Below, in pieces: positions 12,945 to 26,000 of a stretch of DNA of 64,000 bases (position 1 is its first letter; the number at the start of each line of letters is the position of its first letter). The position numbers and the translations under genes were made by a program. The stretch comes from Steromphala cineraria (Eukaryota > Mollusca > Gastropoda > Trochida > Trochidae): the NCBI GenBank assembly GCA_916613615.1, contig OU744721.1:81721060-81785059 (forward strand). Reading direction: 5' to 3'. The notes under the pieces were generated by a model, which saw nothing but the letters and a program-made list of their open reading frames with translations, ran no database searches and was not told the origin of the DNA.

Positions 12945-14417
12945 ACGCATATTCTTGTGTTGTTCTCAAGCAGAGGTACCACAAAGGGACATAGGCACAT
13001 AACAGTACATGGGCAGTAAAAACAACTTGAAAAGGGATACATTTCGTTGATAGGGATAGAGGATTCGGAGCCAGTGATGTACATAGAAGAAGTGTTTAAT
13101 GTTGATTTAAAAATCACCGTAATGGTGGTATGAGAAATTTTGACAATTTTGTAACAGGTGATGTTTGGGATTGTACCGATCATATTCGACTGCATGATAT
13201 TATTTCCACAATCAGGTAAGCCACAAGTCATCATCAATAGGGTATCTTGTACTTCATTCAAGTCCTTGCAGTCCCTGACACGATGTGCACAGATGTTACC
13301 AGTCTCCTCGATGGATGGGCTGATATGGAACCTTTCTTTGAACATCAATGACGTTACTAAGAATGTTTGTCAGATGGTCCCATGTGTGTTCTGTTGGGCT
13401 CATGTGAATGGTTCTAGCTTACCACAGTCAAAGATTAATGTTTATATTTTGGAGCTCAAGTTATTAAATCTTGATCAAACTTCTGTTGTAAGACAATGTG
13501 GTATCGGACTAGAAGAGAGAAACCTGATTTGATCAGTCACAGTTAGTTGCACAATCAGTAAGGTCATTTTAAAAGCAACTGCAAGACTTGTATCCTTGGG
13601 GAAAATTCATTCGACTTCATTGTTCGTTTTGCACTTTGTATCAGCTTGATAATTTAAAATAAGATAGGGTTACAAATTTGGGTCGCTAGGTGATTGTACC
13701 AGAATAGTGTCCATATTGTAACATGGGTTAGATCAGGATGTCATGACATTAAAGAAGGTAGGTTAGGTGCAAGGAGCGTATGTTATATTGTCTAGATTTC
13801 TTCTCAAAACTTCCCTTAATGCGACTAAAATGCCATATTTATGATACACCCTTATAAATTGTCAATATCTTAACAGGAATTTGAGGTTGCTGTGAAAAAA
13901 ATCATCATCATCATCATCAACTCCATCATTATTATTCTCCAAAGAAACAGGTCAATATTACTCAATAGGTATATTCGTGAACCAGGACCTATGTTCATAT
14001 GGACATCCTTGTTTTGGCCTCAGACGTGTTTTTCTTTTATGGGAACGGTCGAATATGTAAAACAACGCAATAGCTCGTCATGATTTACAATGTTTGTTAT
14101 CAAACAGTACGGCAGGTAGAACATCGCTTTACACAGGATAATATTGGCGCCATAACGCACGAGCCGTTTAGTTTGCTCGCTAATTTGTGTGAGATACGTT
14201 GCAAATCTACGTAAGCTAACAGTCTTCTCTAGAAACACCCCGATTTGCGCTGGCGGGGAATTAATATCACTTCTCTTTCCGACGCGAGCTAAAGAGCGCC
14301 TTTAATAAGGTTATTTACGGCCTCGTTTCGACACTAACGCAAACCTCACGATACCTGTCGCCTGGCGGCGTAGTGGGAGAGTCTAGAACACGTGCGTCTT
14401 GTGAGATAGAGGAGTTG
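12945..14417. other. Intergenic
   Basis: Overlapping open frames of 140 codons (minus, 12926-13348) and 124 codons (plus, 13158-13532) have no recognisable domain. The minus-strand frame runs directly into the 30-nt motif at 12915, so it may be the interior of the same decayed retroelement. A short (ATC)n run is at about 13902-13920. Confidence 0.35.
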
Positions 14418-14523
<106 letters not shown>

Positions 14524-17469
14524 TCCCTTCTTTTTTAAATCTCAATACTGCTTTAAACTGGCTTAACTTCCTTGACACTGAGTACATTTAAAACGGAGAT
14601 ATGTTATAAAAGGACAGCGATTTATTTTCAGCATTTGTATTTTCATCTCCATTGGCCATTAACCAATCTGTACAGAACCTATTACAGGATAGGATTTTTG
14701 TCTAACATCCAAAAATATGATTTTTTTTCTACGATGTATATATTTGTGATATATCACTCGTGTGTTAATTTGAGTAACGAAAACTAACTTGATTTTCACT
14801 TTCCAGATCATATTTGAAGATGTAACTTGAAATGATTTTATTGGGACTCCATTGTTGTCGAATAAATATTTCAAAATCCATGGAAACAAACAGTCATGTC
14901 GAGTTGTTTCAAATGTTCGTTAGTTGTGTATTTAGCGTTCTTTGCAGTCTTCGTAACATCAGCATTGCGTGTTGACAGAATCAACCTGGTTATTTTAAAA
15001 ATCAAACTTGGCCGCGATGCGTTATTCATATCAGCACCCAGGAAACATTTGAGTGACACTACGATAACACAGTCGCGACCTCGGTTCACCAGGGGGCGCT
15101 AGGAATAGTCGAAACCACGTGTCAAAAGTTGGAAGGTCAGGGGGTCACAGAATACGTGTGACGTCACACGACCCCCTGTAGGTAGCGTTACGTGCAGCTC
15201 CTCTCCTCGAGTGCGTCGCTCAAGTGTGGGATTAGCTCGTTGAGACGAGAGAGAGCTGTTGGGAGCTCAGAGTGAACTGTGAGGAGTTTAATCCGCGCCA
15301 TGTGTGCAGGAGCCGACATATTCAGGTCTCAAAGTAAGACTTTGAGCTCCGGTTTTCTGATTAGTGAGCTTTAATAGTTCGAGACGAGTTCTGCCTGAGT
15401 ACGGGTCAAAGAGCAAACTGTGAGCAAATACTGTAGAGATGGTAATTGGGCATACACGATTATAAAGCGTCGGTTGAGGTAAGACAGTGTATTTCGGAAC
15501 CGGGAAGGGACTACATCGATCTCGACTAGAGGGTATAGATGGACACCCAACACGCGGGAGCGACCATGAGACGAGGTTTAACCTGCCGAAAGACATAGAT
15601 CAGTGTTCAACCCGCCATATCCTACAAAGTCGATCAGTACATAATTCTATATTCTGAACACAAAAAGTCACAAAATGAACGGGAGCGTGGGACTGGTATT
15701 ATAATTCGAGCAAATACGTTTTACATATCGATCTGATACCATTAGGGTTCTATAATACCCTTCTGTCACATGGCCAAGGGTCGTAAATTGTTAATGCGAT
15801 CAATTATAGTGATAAGAGCATGAAGGTAGAGCCTCCATATCGTATATGTCGTGAACAGCTGGGTGTGATACACGATCACCCTCACTCAACAAGCTCCGCT
15901 ATAAACTACACGTGCAATATTTACAGAACGTATATCATTAACTCAAATGATCGAACCTGAGCTTCATTATGATGCAAATATAATTCTTGAACTATCGACA
16001 AGGAAAACGTTGACACGTTATAACGGTGTTACATGGGAAGGGCAACTACTCCACATGATAGATTGCGAAGCGCTGATAAAATCATTACACAACTAAAAAG
16101 GCCCAGGTGAAGTACTGTCAATTTAACTACAAATTTCCGTATTACCATTCATTTGCACTGAAATAATGTTTTTATGATTACGTCTCAACGGAGATTTATT
16201 GTTTCTGCAATAACTATATTAGATTGACATGTTTAACATATTGTAGCCCTGTAAGATAGATGGTATGTTTTTATCGGTTAGTCACTGTGAAGACATCGAC
16301 GTTATTAACCTTGATCTTAAATTTTCCCACAGTGTTCGTTTTTGTCTATGTATTAAAGACAAATTCAAGGGATCTAATGTTAAAATGTTAAATGTTTTGA
16401 AGACTACATGATAATCATAACTGATACTTTTCACATAAAAAGATTTCTTTTAGTTTCGTAGAATTTTTGTGTTATTTGCAGGTGGATTGAAATCGCAGTA
16501 CTGCAGTTCTCGTAATAACGAAGATGACAGTTCACAGAGCTGATCTCCACATTGTATTGTACTGTGGTTGATTTCATTATACATGGACTTCAAATTTGGA
16601 TATAGGTAAAAGGTACACCGTGTTGCTTTAATGAGCCAAAGTAATGACTGTCTGGATTGAGAGGTCACCATCTATCTACTATTCGGTTGACATTACGACG
16701 TCTAAGGGCAACCATTATGCAAAATATAGGACAGAGATACATTTTTTTAATAAAAAGTTAGATAAAATGCTTTTTGTGGAATTCCACGTCCTCATATAGA
16801 CATGCATGTTTTCCGTAAAACACAAGGATCGAACGATAGACTGTAGATTTTACTACGCCATTACCGTTATTTCCTAACCGTGGTCCCGATTAAAAAAGCG
16901 TCATATCATAAGCCGATCTTCATCACCAGATCTGTTTCCCTGCTACCGGTAAATCCGGCCGCTGATCCGCCCGCAGGAAGAACAGATAGCGGAACATCCC
17001 TTGGAGTGAGAGTCTTGTGTTCCGTGTATAGATCGTGTCTAGCGAGTCGTTCTCAGTGCATCAAGCTATTAGCGCTGCATCTTCTCCCTCCGCCCGGTAA
17101 AGTAATCATGCTCGGCTTTATGACCGCTCGTTATTTCATATTTTGTCATGTTCCGGTTCGCACCCGTCAGTCAGGTCTTTAGCCGCGTCGTCTGTTCGCC
17201 CGCATCTCACAACACGTCCAATTCATCACTTCCGTTGACGCAAGCATGTTTCCGCCAGTAATTTTAGCCTTTATTCATGTCCCGGAATCCTCTCTGAGAA
17301 ACTTCCAGCGTCAGTCCAGTATTTTGCGAGTCTTTGGTATTGAATATATGATATATGATTTTATTGCACAAACACCTTAATTAGGCAGAGTACAGAAGTG
17401 TAAGATAAGATAATCTGAGAAACACAAAAAATTAAGATAAATGGAGAATAAACATTAGAGACACTATGC
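14524..17469. other. Intergenic
   Basis: No gene is recognised. A nested palindrome with a CRE lies at 15138-15178. About 16880-17300 is CpG-rich and may be regulatory. The region around 15060-15600 is also GC-richer, with short frames on both strands. Confidence 0.4.
15138..15178. promoter_or_regulatory. Nested palindrome containing a CRE
   Basis: A perfect 16-bp palindrome, CGTGTGACGTCACACG (15155-15170), has the full CRE TGACGTCA at its centre. It is flanked by an inverted pair CAGGGGG (15138-15144) and CCCCCTG (15172-15178). CREB/ATF-type bZIP factors bind TGACGTCA. Function here is inferred from the motif alone. Confidence 0.5.
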
Positions 17470-18730
17470 TATACTACTAATATTACATCTTTTTGTATAC
17501 ATATTATGTAATATATAGGCTACTGCCCTTGTATTCTTTACACTAGGTTGTAGTATCAGTTTTATCAGAGTCAGATTCCCTGGCCGGTTTTGTTCTGTGA
17601 GCCCAAGAGCGGAGAACAATTTCTCCCTCTCTGTCTTGAAGCAGGGACAGACAAGCAGAAAGTGTTCTAAATCCTATTCTCAGCAGGGGTGCAATTGTAT
17701 CTTCCTCTTTCTATTTCTAATATGTGGGCACTAAGACGTAGTCTAGTAAGAGTTGTTTGGTGTGTCTTGTTTTTCAATTCTTTGACATAAAGCTTTAGTC
17801 CAAATTTCTCTTCCATTTTTCCGAGCAGGCGTAGTTTGTGAGTTCTAGACGTAGGATTCTGATCTGTTTCAGTATGGTAAATTTCTTCAAATTCTTTCTT
17901 TAAGGCTTGCTTAACTGCTGAAGAGGATATAGTTGATTTATCTTTATTTGGAAAAAGGATTGAGAGCATATTTTCAATGTTGGCCGTCCATGATGATGTT
18001 AATTTCAAATCTTCGTTGTATGCAGCATATAAAATCCGGTCATGATTCAGTTGCTTAAGGCGGATGTAGTAATTGTACATGCCAGTGAAGATGGATAGAG
18101 ATAGGGGGTAGAGGCCTAGTTCACTAACCGCTCCAATATTTGAGGCCTTTTTTGGCAGATTTAGCAATGACTTTGATATTTTTATGGGAATGACATTGCA
18201 CATGTTCTTAGCCCAGTTGGTAAATGGTCTATGAAGAGGTTTGACAGGTGTTTGACCCCAGACATCTGATCCATAGGTTGCGATTGGAGCAACAATGGCA
18301 TGGTAGAGTCGTAGTAGAACATCAACTGATTGGATCAGCTGGCATGACATAGAATTTTTCAGTTTAAACCAGGCTCTCATGGCTTTCCCCTTCAGTGCTG
18401 CTATTGCTGTTTTGAAAGAGCCTGACTTGTGAAAGGTGATTCCTAGATATGTGTACGAGTCCTGTACTTCAACTGGTTCCGAGTTGAGACTAAAACTGAT
18501 ATTCATGTCTTTTCTGCGTTGTCCAAATATAATGATTTTAGTTTTAGATAAGTTGATTTTCAATTTCCAGTCCTCTGTGAAGTTCTGTAGGATCTCCAGA
18601 CTATTCTGCAAGCCAGACGATGATTTTGATAATAAAATCAAGTCATCTGCAAACAGGAGGTGACTAAGGGAATTATTGTCTAATATTGGGGCATTGGGGA
18701 ATACGAACTAACAATAGGGCAAGGGGTTGA
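17470..18730 (-). pseudogene. 5'-truncated non-LTR retrotransposon (RT C-terminal half)
   Basis: Minus-strand reverse transcriptase. It begins mid-domain at about 18730 and reaches LSHLLFADDLILLS, with the catalytic FADD at 18642-18653. An open frame then runs to 17667 and includes a QDSYTYLGITFHKSG thumb segment, a YGSDVWG motif and the long connection region. A frameshift follows the residues TPAEN near 17680; a neighbouring frame continues with DLEHFLLVCPCF, the tail of the C-terminal zinc-finger-like motif. Non-coding 3' sequence extends to about 17470 or lower. 5' truncation is typical of failed target-primed reverse transcription. It is a different subfamily from the 43.8 kb element. 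Confidence 0.88.
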
Positions 18731-19559
18731 GAAAGTGAAATTCACTAGACGATGTATTGACATGTCGAGTTTCATATGAAGCGTCACCAAATACTGTTTT
18801 ACTGATTTTATGTTGTATTGTTTAAATGATGTAGTACCTGAATAATGTGTCCTTAACCGAATATTCAGTTAAGGGAACAGCAAATATCGCGAATTTTATA
18901 AGAAGTTAATGAACCTCAGGACACCCATACACCGGCGAATCAGATGTGAATCAAAACGAGAAATAGAACTTGGTGGTTTATTCAGTAAATACGGCAGTGA
19001 TATTCAAGAGCCTGTTGTAACTTTCGTTTCGCCCGACGTCATTGTAATATGACGTCATGAAGGATGAATGAGCGAAGAAGACCAATTCTTTAACGGCAGG
19101 GGTGGCAGTTATCATGTGTAAAGACAACAAATATAACACAGGTATTCCAGTTTTACTTTTCGTTGGATTGGCCTTACTGTGCCTTTTGTGTGACCTTTGA
19201 TTGGATTTTATCCCAACATTTGGGATATTTGATTATATCGGAAGATCCTGGACATTCTTCACAAAGTTATTATATCATCATTTTGACGATCTTACAAAAG
19301 CAACTCGTTCAATATTACTACATCGCAATGCTCAGCCCTTCCGATCCAGTTCTGTAAAGGTGTGCGTATGTTCTGCCATAAGCGAAGCTATGCCTCAATG
19401 ACAGAAGTCTGATGTCATTTTCATTCGTAAAGAACCGATGATATTTTGCATTGAAATATAGCCCATTACTTAAACGCACTCATGCACGTGGTTTTCATGC
19501 CATCACTTGCGCGTGGAGACTCACATTGTCTGATATGTTCAAACTCGTTGATGGTTTCT
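18731..19559. other. Intergenic
   Basis: No gene is seen. An inverted pair GACGTCAT / ATGACGTC is at about 19035-19056, and a full CRE TGACGTCA is at 19050-19057. Confidence 0.4.
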
Positions 19560-20450
19560 TCACGAGAAATTTGAAGTTGAGAGACGTTCAATCAAACATT
19601 GATAATGCCTTCTCAGTGTCAAAGACGTCTTGTCCGGAGAATTTGGCAGATGCATGGGAATGCTTGAAACTGGCCTGTCCCAACGTCGCCTTTCAACAGC
19701 ACTTAAGGCGCGCAAAAAGCTTTGTCAGTCGCAACGTCATCCATTTTGGAAAAAATGTTTACACATAACGATACGGACCCGTCTCCATACGGCTGGTCTC
19801 AGCTTATCTCCCATACCCTACGCCACAGTCAGTAAAGTTTGGACTGGGCTCAAACACATGTGACAAGGGCACACAACGACGGGGACCCAGTTCTTCTCAC
19901 AGATGAGTCTCGGCACTGTTTGGATTTTATTGACAGACGGTACCCTGTGTGGCAGAGATAACGAGAAAAGTTTAAATGACGCAAAATTAAGTGAACATCG
20001 TTGCGATGGTTGTTCAATAATGGTCTGAGGAGGAATCAGTAGGAAGGGAAGAACTGATCTGTATGTCATTTAGAGGGGTACACTGACAGGAGTACGATAC
20101 GGGGATTAATTTCTTTATGTCTATAGACCTATACACGGGTGCTTTGGTTCCTGAATACATTTTGCTTGATGATAACACCCGTCCTCATCAGACAAGGGTT
20201 GTTGAACAGTTTGTTGGAACAAGAAACAATTGTTCGTATCGATTGGCAAACGGGTTCTCCGAACTGAATCCTATTGAACATGTTTGGGCTATGCTGCAGG
20301 TGACATTTCGGGAAGTCAGGGTGAACCCAGAATTCCCCGAAAGCTCAGAACCTTGTTAACGAAGAATGGAACAACCTTCCAGTAGCGGATATCCGGGTTC
20401 TTATTGACAGCATGAATCGTCGATGTCGAACCACACTGTGTCCAGTTTAA
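19560..20450 (+). pseudogene. Tc1/mariner (DD34E) transposase, broken
   Basis: A near full-length Tc1-type transposase interrupted by frameshifts and stops. In order: GMLETGLSQRR (DNA-binding region, about 19650), IRTRLHTAGL (about 19770), LTDESR with the first catalytic Asp at 19902-19904, a SIMV-stop-GGISRKGRTDLYV block in which the family Trp codon has become TGA, GTLTGVRYGD, LLDDNTRPHQ with the second Asp at 20171-20173, LNPIEHVWAML with the Glu at 20276-20278, and EEWNNLPVADIRVLI to a stop at 20448-20450. There are exactly 34 residues between the second Asp and the Glu, the Tc1 spacing. I could not locate terminal inverted repeats. Confidence 0.9.
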
Positions 20451-22868
20451 CATTCGTCATGTTTCATGCCAAAATAAAATTTTGATTTGTAAAGCACTTT
20501 TCATGATTACCAAACTGAGGTTGCACTTTCAATGATCAATTAAACAAAAGTCTCAATTAATCTAAGAACTATGTTTCCTAACCTTTATGTTGAGTTAACC
20601 AAAATCAGACGAAGTGATTCCAATCAGCTACTATATAGTAGTGTTCGTCGCATAACTGTTCCAAATTTTTGGATGCTTATAGCCGTTTTGTGATGCAATT
20701 TCGTCTATCAATATGTACGTTTCGCTGCTGTTGCCGCGGCTAGCGTTTCGTATTTTCTGTGATAGGCCTAGCTGGTAATTGAGTATTACATTACGGATGT
20801 TATACGAACGGTATGTCGATTGCATTAGAAACATTGACTTAAAGATAATGTAGTCGTATGTCAAGTGTAAAAAGTATTTGTACATTGCCCCGTATCCTTA
20901 CTAAATATTGGTACGTCACATCCAAACTGGTTTGTTTAAAGAGTAAATGATTATAAAATTATTGTATTCATTCAAAACGTTAATGAATGATCTTTAATAA
21001 ATAAATGGTATATGTAACCTCGTGATGTATGATGATAGACGCAGGTGTGAACGATGTCGTGTTTAGTATCAAAATATTCATCATTCACAGACAACTGTTA
21101 TAATTCAAAGACACATATGAAGCGACTGAGAGACGTTCGAGAGAGCACACTGATTGATTATAGTCCCTGTCACCTGTCACGCGGATTGATTTCGTCTCAG
21201 TCGTGCTACTTTTCCCTCCGGCTCTTCACTAACTTCCGGTATGCCGCATCAATGCGCACCTGCTTCCGGCCTCTTACATAGGGTCCGTATTTTGGAAACT
21301 CTCAGCGCTAAGAAGGTCGCGCGTATGCTCGTGCCATCAATAACATCGAGTTGCAATTATCGCATAGAGCTAAGCGAGTTTCAAATATCTTCTGCATCCT
21401 CAGATAAATTACTAAGATTATAGTGAGTTACCAAGTTACAGTGCTTGCCCTGTGTACGTATTCGTGCCGAATGAACGTTATAAAATTATTTGGGAGGAAA
21501 ACCCTTAAAGATTTGGGACCATTTTCTCCTCTCATTTTTGTCTTAGTTAAAGATAACCGTTTCATTCTTCTGCGTAGTTTGTTACATCAGCCAGACTTTT
21601 AATTGATATCTTTAGTTACCTCATGGTATCTGTTATCTTTCTTTTGCTTCAGTCTGAATCTCACTTCAAAATAACAACAGATAGACTGGTATAAAGGAGG
21701 TTGACAAATTCCCATGCTAAACATGTTAAAGTGGTACATGCAATGATTTCTTGGATTTATGCAAAGTTATTAAGATGACTTGAATTGTCATAATGCGCAT
21801 ATGGTTAAGAGATACAAATTATATGAGTTGACACCGTATGCCGTGTAATAGTTAGTGTATACCTTCTACAAAAGTACTAATTGCTGAAATTTATGTAAAT
21901 GCCATGTAGGAAAAATAATTGGTTTCTATACAACGTTAACTAGATCCCCATCGTAGATAATCATTTATTTGACATCAAAGTATCCTAAATGCACAACAAA
22001 AAAGGACCCAAGAGAGATTGAACATTGCTAATTAAGGATCACCGGTAAATTAAACTGTAAGTGTATCATGTGTTTGCTTTAGTACGATATGAGTTGACAA
22101 TACCAGACGATTATTTGTCAGCACATATCTTTCTACATGCCTTATATCGTATGGTAGCCTTTTGTTGTGACCGTTTAAGGGATTAGTTTCGTTGCAACGT
22201 ATCCTTGGCGGCAGTATTCTCGAGTGATCTAGAACTATTTTTTATCTTATACGACACTAAATTCTCAGTAAACACATCAACTGCTTTAGACATGTTTTTC
22301 TTGAATAAAACAAACTGTTCAATGGACTTTTTTCGGATAAAACCAGGAATATTTGCCTAATGTAAGAGTAGCTGTAGTTGCAGATGAAGACATAGTTGAA
22401 ACCTCTATGGGAAAGGTTGATATGAGGAGTATCTTTGGTTTGGAGCGACAACTATATACTATAAATATTTTCTAATGTGTTGAAGGTTACAATAAGAGAA
22501 AACAAAGTCATCAGTTATATTGATAATTATTTATAAAATTCAATCAAGGACATATGGAAATCAATTCCTACATATAAACACGCTACATTTGTCCAATTGA
22601 CAAAACATGAAACAACACAACACATTTTAAAACTCAACGATCACGAGATCCTGCGCTTGCGCAGATCTGTCCATTTGTCCGGAACACAGACGGAGTTATG
22701 TAATTTCATAAATAACTTATATCACATAGGTCAGAAGAGCACTGTTAGCTTGAGATTGAAGGTCGGTCCTCTGATTTCACGGCAAAATTGTCCACGTGAA
22801 TTGATTCCATTCGTCAGTCAGTCATTCGTTCATTTTGTACACTTGATTACTTATGTCAAGCATGCGCA
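20451..22868. other. Downstream of SAMD11; intergenic plus its 3' UTR
   Basis: The part nearest 22868 should hold the 3' UTR of the minus-strand SAMD11 gene. I saw no canonical AATAAA on that strand just below the stop, so the transcript end is unresolved. No other gene is recognised. Short open frames are scattered and carry no domain. Confidence 0.4.
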
Positions 22869-23057
22869 CTAACTGACACCAAGGATTAACTTCCGGCAGC
22901 TATCACATCCGGGGTATTTACTAGCTTCCTGCAGTTTCTTGGCGACAGCTTCAGTGACGAGGAGTGCTGGTCCCAGCTTCATGCCCAGGTTCTTCATCAG
23001 GTGGTCTGTCGTCAGTAGAGGCAGGATCCGTCCGTCTACTCTCTGCTCTCGGAAACA
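22869..23057 (-). CDS. SAMD11: SAMD11 exon 6: second half of SAM and stop
   Basis: 189 bp including the TAG at 22869-22871. The acceptor is CTCTATTACAG, phase 0. It begins CFREQRVDGRILPLL and contains LGMKLGPALLV, the family's SAM helix 5 signature. Only about 20 residues follow the domain, so the vertebrate C-terminal extension is largely absent. Confidence 0.9.
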   Translation of the reverse strand, partial: CFREQRVDGRILPLLTTDHLMKNLGMKLGPALLVTEAVAKKLQEASKYPGCDSCRKLILGVS

Positions 23058-26000
23058 CTGTAATAGAGACAGGTGCTCGTTAGGAACCTCAGGGTAGTCA
23101 GACATATAAAAGTGCTCTTACGAGTTAAACTAATATTTCATAATGTATAGGTTTCAACGTCATCATCACTTCGAAATGCGTATCTCATAGAGTTAACATG
23201 TCACAGGTTAAAACGTCGTGATTCACAATCCTATAAACCTTAAATCGTTTCCATATATTAGAAATTTAATTCAAATGTTCTGTGTGGAAAAAATAAGATT
23301 GACGGTCAAAACGTTTGTTATGAAAAAACATTGATACTCAATCAACATGTGAGACCCAACATCATTGGAACGTATTATATGCATGACCTATAGTCGCGTT
23401 GGTACAAGTATCGTTTTCTTGACGACCGACTTAATCTGGAGACGTGCCACGAATTATCCATGTAAAGTGTCTTCTCCACTTAACTGTGGCAGTTCTGAGC
23501 CGGGCTGTTCTCGCTATCACGGATACTCGTCTAATATTTAAGCTGTCGCCTCTGCTATCAGATCGGCCCAGCCCTTCAGGAGATACGTGCGATGTTGTTA
23601 TCCGGCCCGGCACCGCCTGACTGTACAACGTGATAGATGATAGTCTCCTCACGACTAGTCCAGACCGCGCTTAGTAGCGATACTTCACCGTGCAAGCGAT
23701 ACTCTGGCTGGCACGACTACCCGCCTCCACATGCCAGCAGAACTCTTAACGGGCTAAACTATGCTAGATTTATTATTTCCGTGACTGGGAATACATACCT
23801 GCGTACTATTGAAGCTACACTATTTCCGCTTCACTTATCCATACAGATTATCAGACAGAAATTTAATTGGACACAATGATAGCGGTCCATTGATTATTTG
23901 TAAAGACTAAAACCGTCGAGCGTTCGTTGTGTTTTATACATAATTATACACGACATTTTTTCATTTCGACATAGTTGTTAGAAGGTGTGATGTCACAATG
24001 TATGTGAGAGGCAATTGATTATGAGGCAGATATGATTTACTGGGTTAAAACGCTCTCTGAATTCTTGAAGGAATAAACTGCACCGCGAGTAGTTTTATAG
24101 GGTTCGAGAAGGTAAGTGATACAACGCGCTAAGCCCTCTAAACGAATTCCACACATGATTGCTAAGTCTTCTAAACCGTCTCTTGTTTACCACCATTTAT
24201 CCCGCTTGTATATCGTGTATTTACGAAACAGCCATGTGCCGTTAGTCTCAAGTGAGTAAATGAGAGCAATTCACTCCCAGATTCAATTACTGCTTCTCAC
24301 CTCGGCGTAAACAGCGCAGCCGTCCAGGATGGAGATGAATCTGCACACGTCCTCCACAGACCAGAACCGGATGTCCCCGGGCCTGCTCTCCGCGCACGTG
24401 CACCTGTGCATCATAGCCTTCCCAGCATGATCCATCCAAGATGGCGTGTACGATGAAGAGTCAAAGCTTCCGTTTGCTTTAAAAGCCTCTTCTGCGTGAA
24501 ACTTACGCGACAGTTCTTCACTATAATTTCTGGAATAATCATAGCCATATGGCTGAAAACCATGGCAACCAGATAAAGAGTCAATTCTGTACTCAGCCCC
24601 CGGGTACTCAAGTCTCAGTCTTTTGGAAGTAGAAAGATCAAGAGCAGACGCTGAGTCCAGTTCAACACTGCCTCTCTTGAGGCCGGCCATACCACAGTGA
24701 TACGGCACACTTCCGGCCAGTGGGAGGTACTGGAGAGATCGGGACACGTCCATTGTGGGAGTCTGCTGAGGTATTGCATAGGGCATCCTGGCAGGCATGA
24801 GATGGAGAGGTGCGAAGCATGGTGCGGCTATGGACGTTGGTATGGCACCTGCTGTAGTCGGGTATAGCACCTGCTCCTTCTGCATCATGCCGGGGTGGCT
24901 GTACACTGAGCATGCGTGGAGGGGGTGCAGCATTGCAGGGTTCATTGTTGGCACTTCCGGTGGCCGCATGCTGTAGATGGATTCCATATTTGCCGCTGGA
25001 TGCTGGTGTCTGAAACAATGAGACACATGTATTTAGATTTTATATCACAAACTGAGCGACGATCAAATCAATAAGCATAACATATTTTTTCAAATTTTAT
25101 TTGTTGCGTGACTTTATAACATTACAGTTATACAGCTAAAAATTGAGGGTATGCCCCTACGGATAAACGTAACTTGTAGATCTTCCTCATCCATGATTAA
25201 CGAGTGGCAATTTGTGAAACACCGAGAAATCGTGAATGTGATATTCAGGAAAACTTACAACATCTGTGGTCCATGGCCTGCAGCTAGAAGTCTCATGTAG
25301 TCACTGAAAGCAGCATCGCCTGTTTCTGGTTGTCGTAAATGTGGGACTTCACTTGCTATGCGCGGGTCTGGTATTGAGCGAGGCGAAACCTTTTCAATGT
25401 CCTTCCTTACGCACTTGGGGCTTGTATCGTCTGCTGCTTTTGGTTTTGTTTCTGGAGTCACATTAACTTTAACCTTTGGCGTGTCTTTACAGACTTCCGT
25501 GTCGGGTACAGACACCACTGATGGGTGAAGCTCGCCAGTTCTCTCTGCTGCTACTGGCTTGTTTCGTTTCCGGAAGTATTTAGCACAAACGGGTAGCGTT
25601 CTCTGACACACAAACGTCGACTCGTCGCTTGGTTCAGGGGACGAGGGACAACTGTGGGTACATGGAGACGCAGGTTTCATGTCCACAGAAGTGTCCACAG
25701 AAGTGTTCACAGAACAGTTTACCACAGTTGCAGCAGATGAACTCGCAGAAGTGTCTAAAGATGTGTTCACAGATGTGCTGGTGTTCACACTGTTGGCCTC
25801 CTCTATCACAGGACTCGCACTCCTCGACACACTCACACCAGGCTCGACTTTCACCTCCACACTGTCCGTAACACAGACCGGTTCCGACATGCTCACGTCC
25901 GCACTTGACGCTTCCGGTAACGCCGGTTCCGGGCAGGGGAGGGTCGGCTTGACGGGAACGTTGACGACGGGTACACAGAGCTGTGGTTTAGATTCAACAA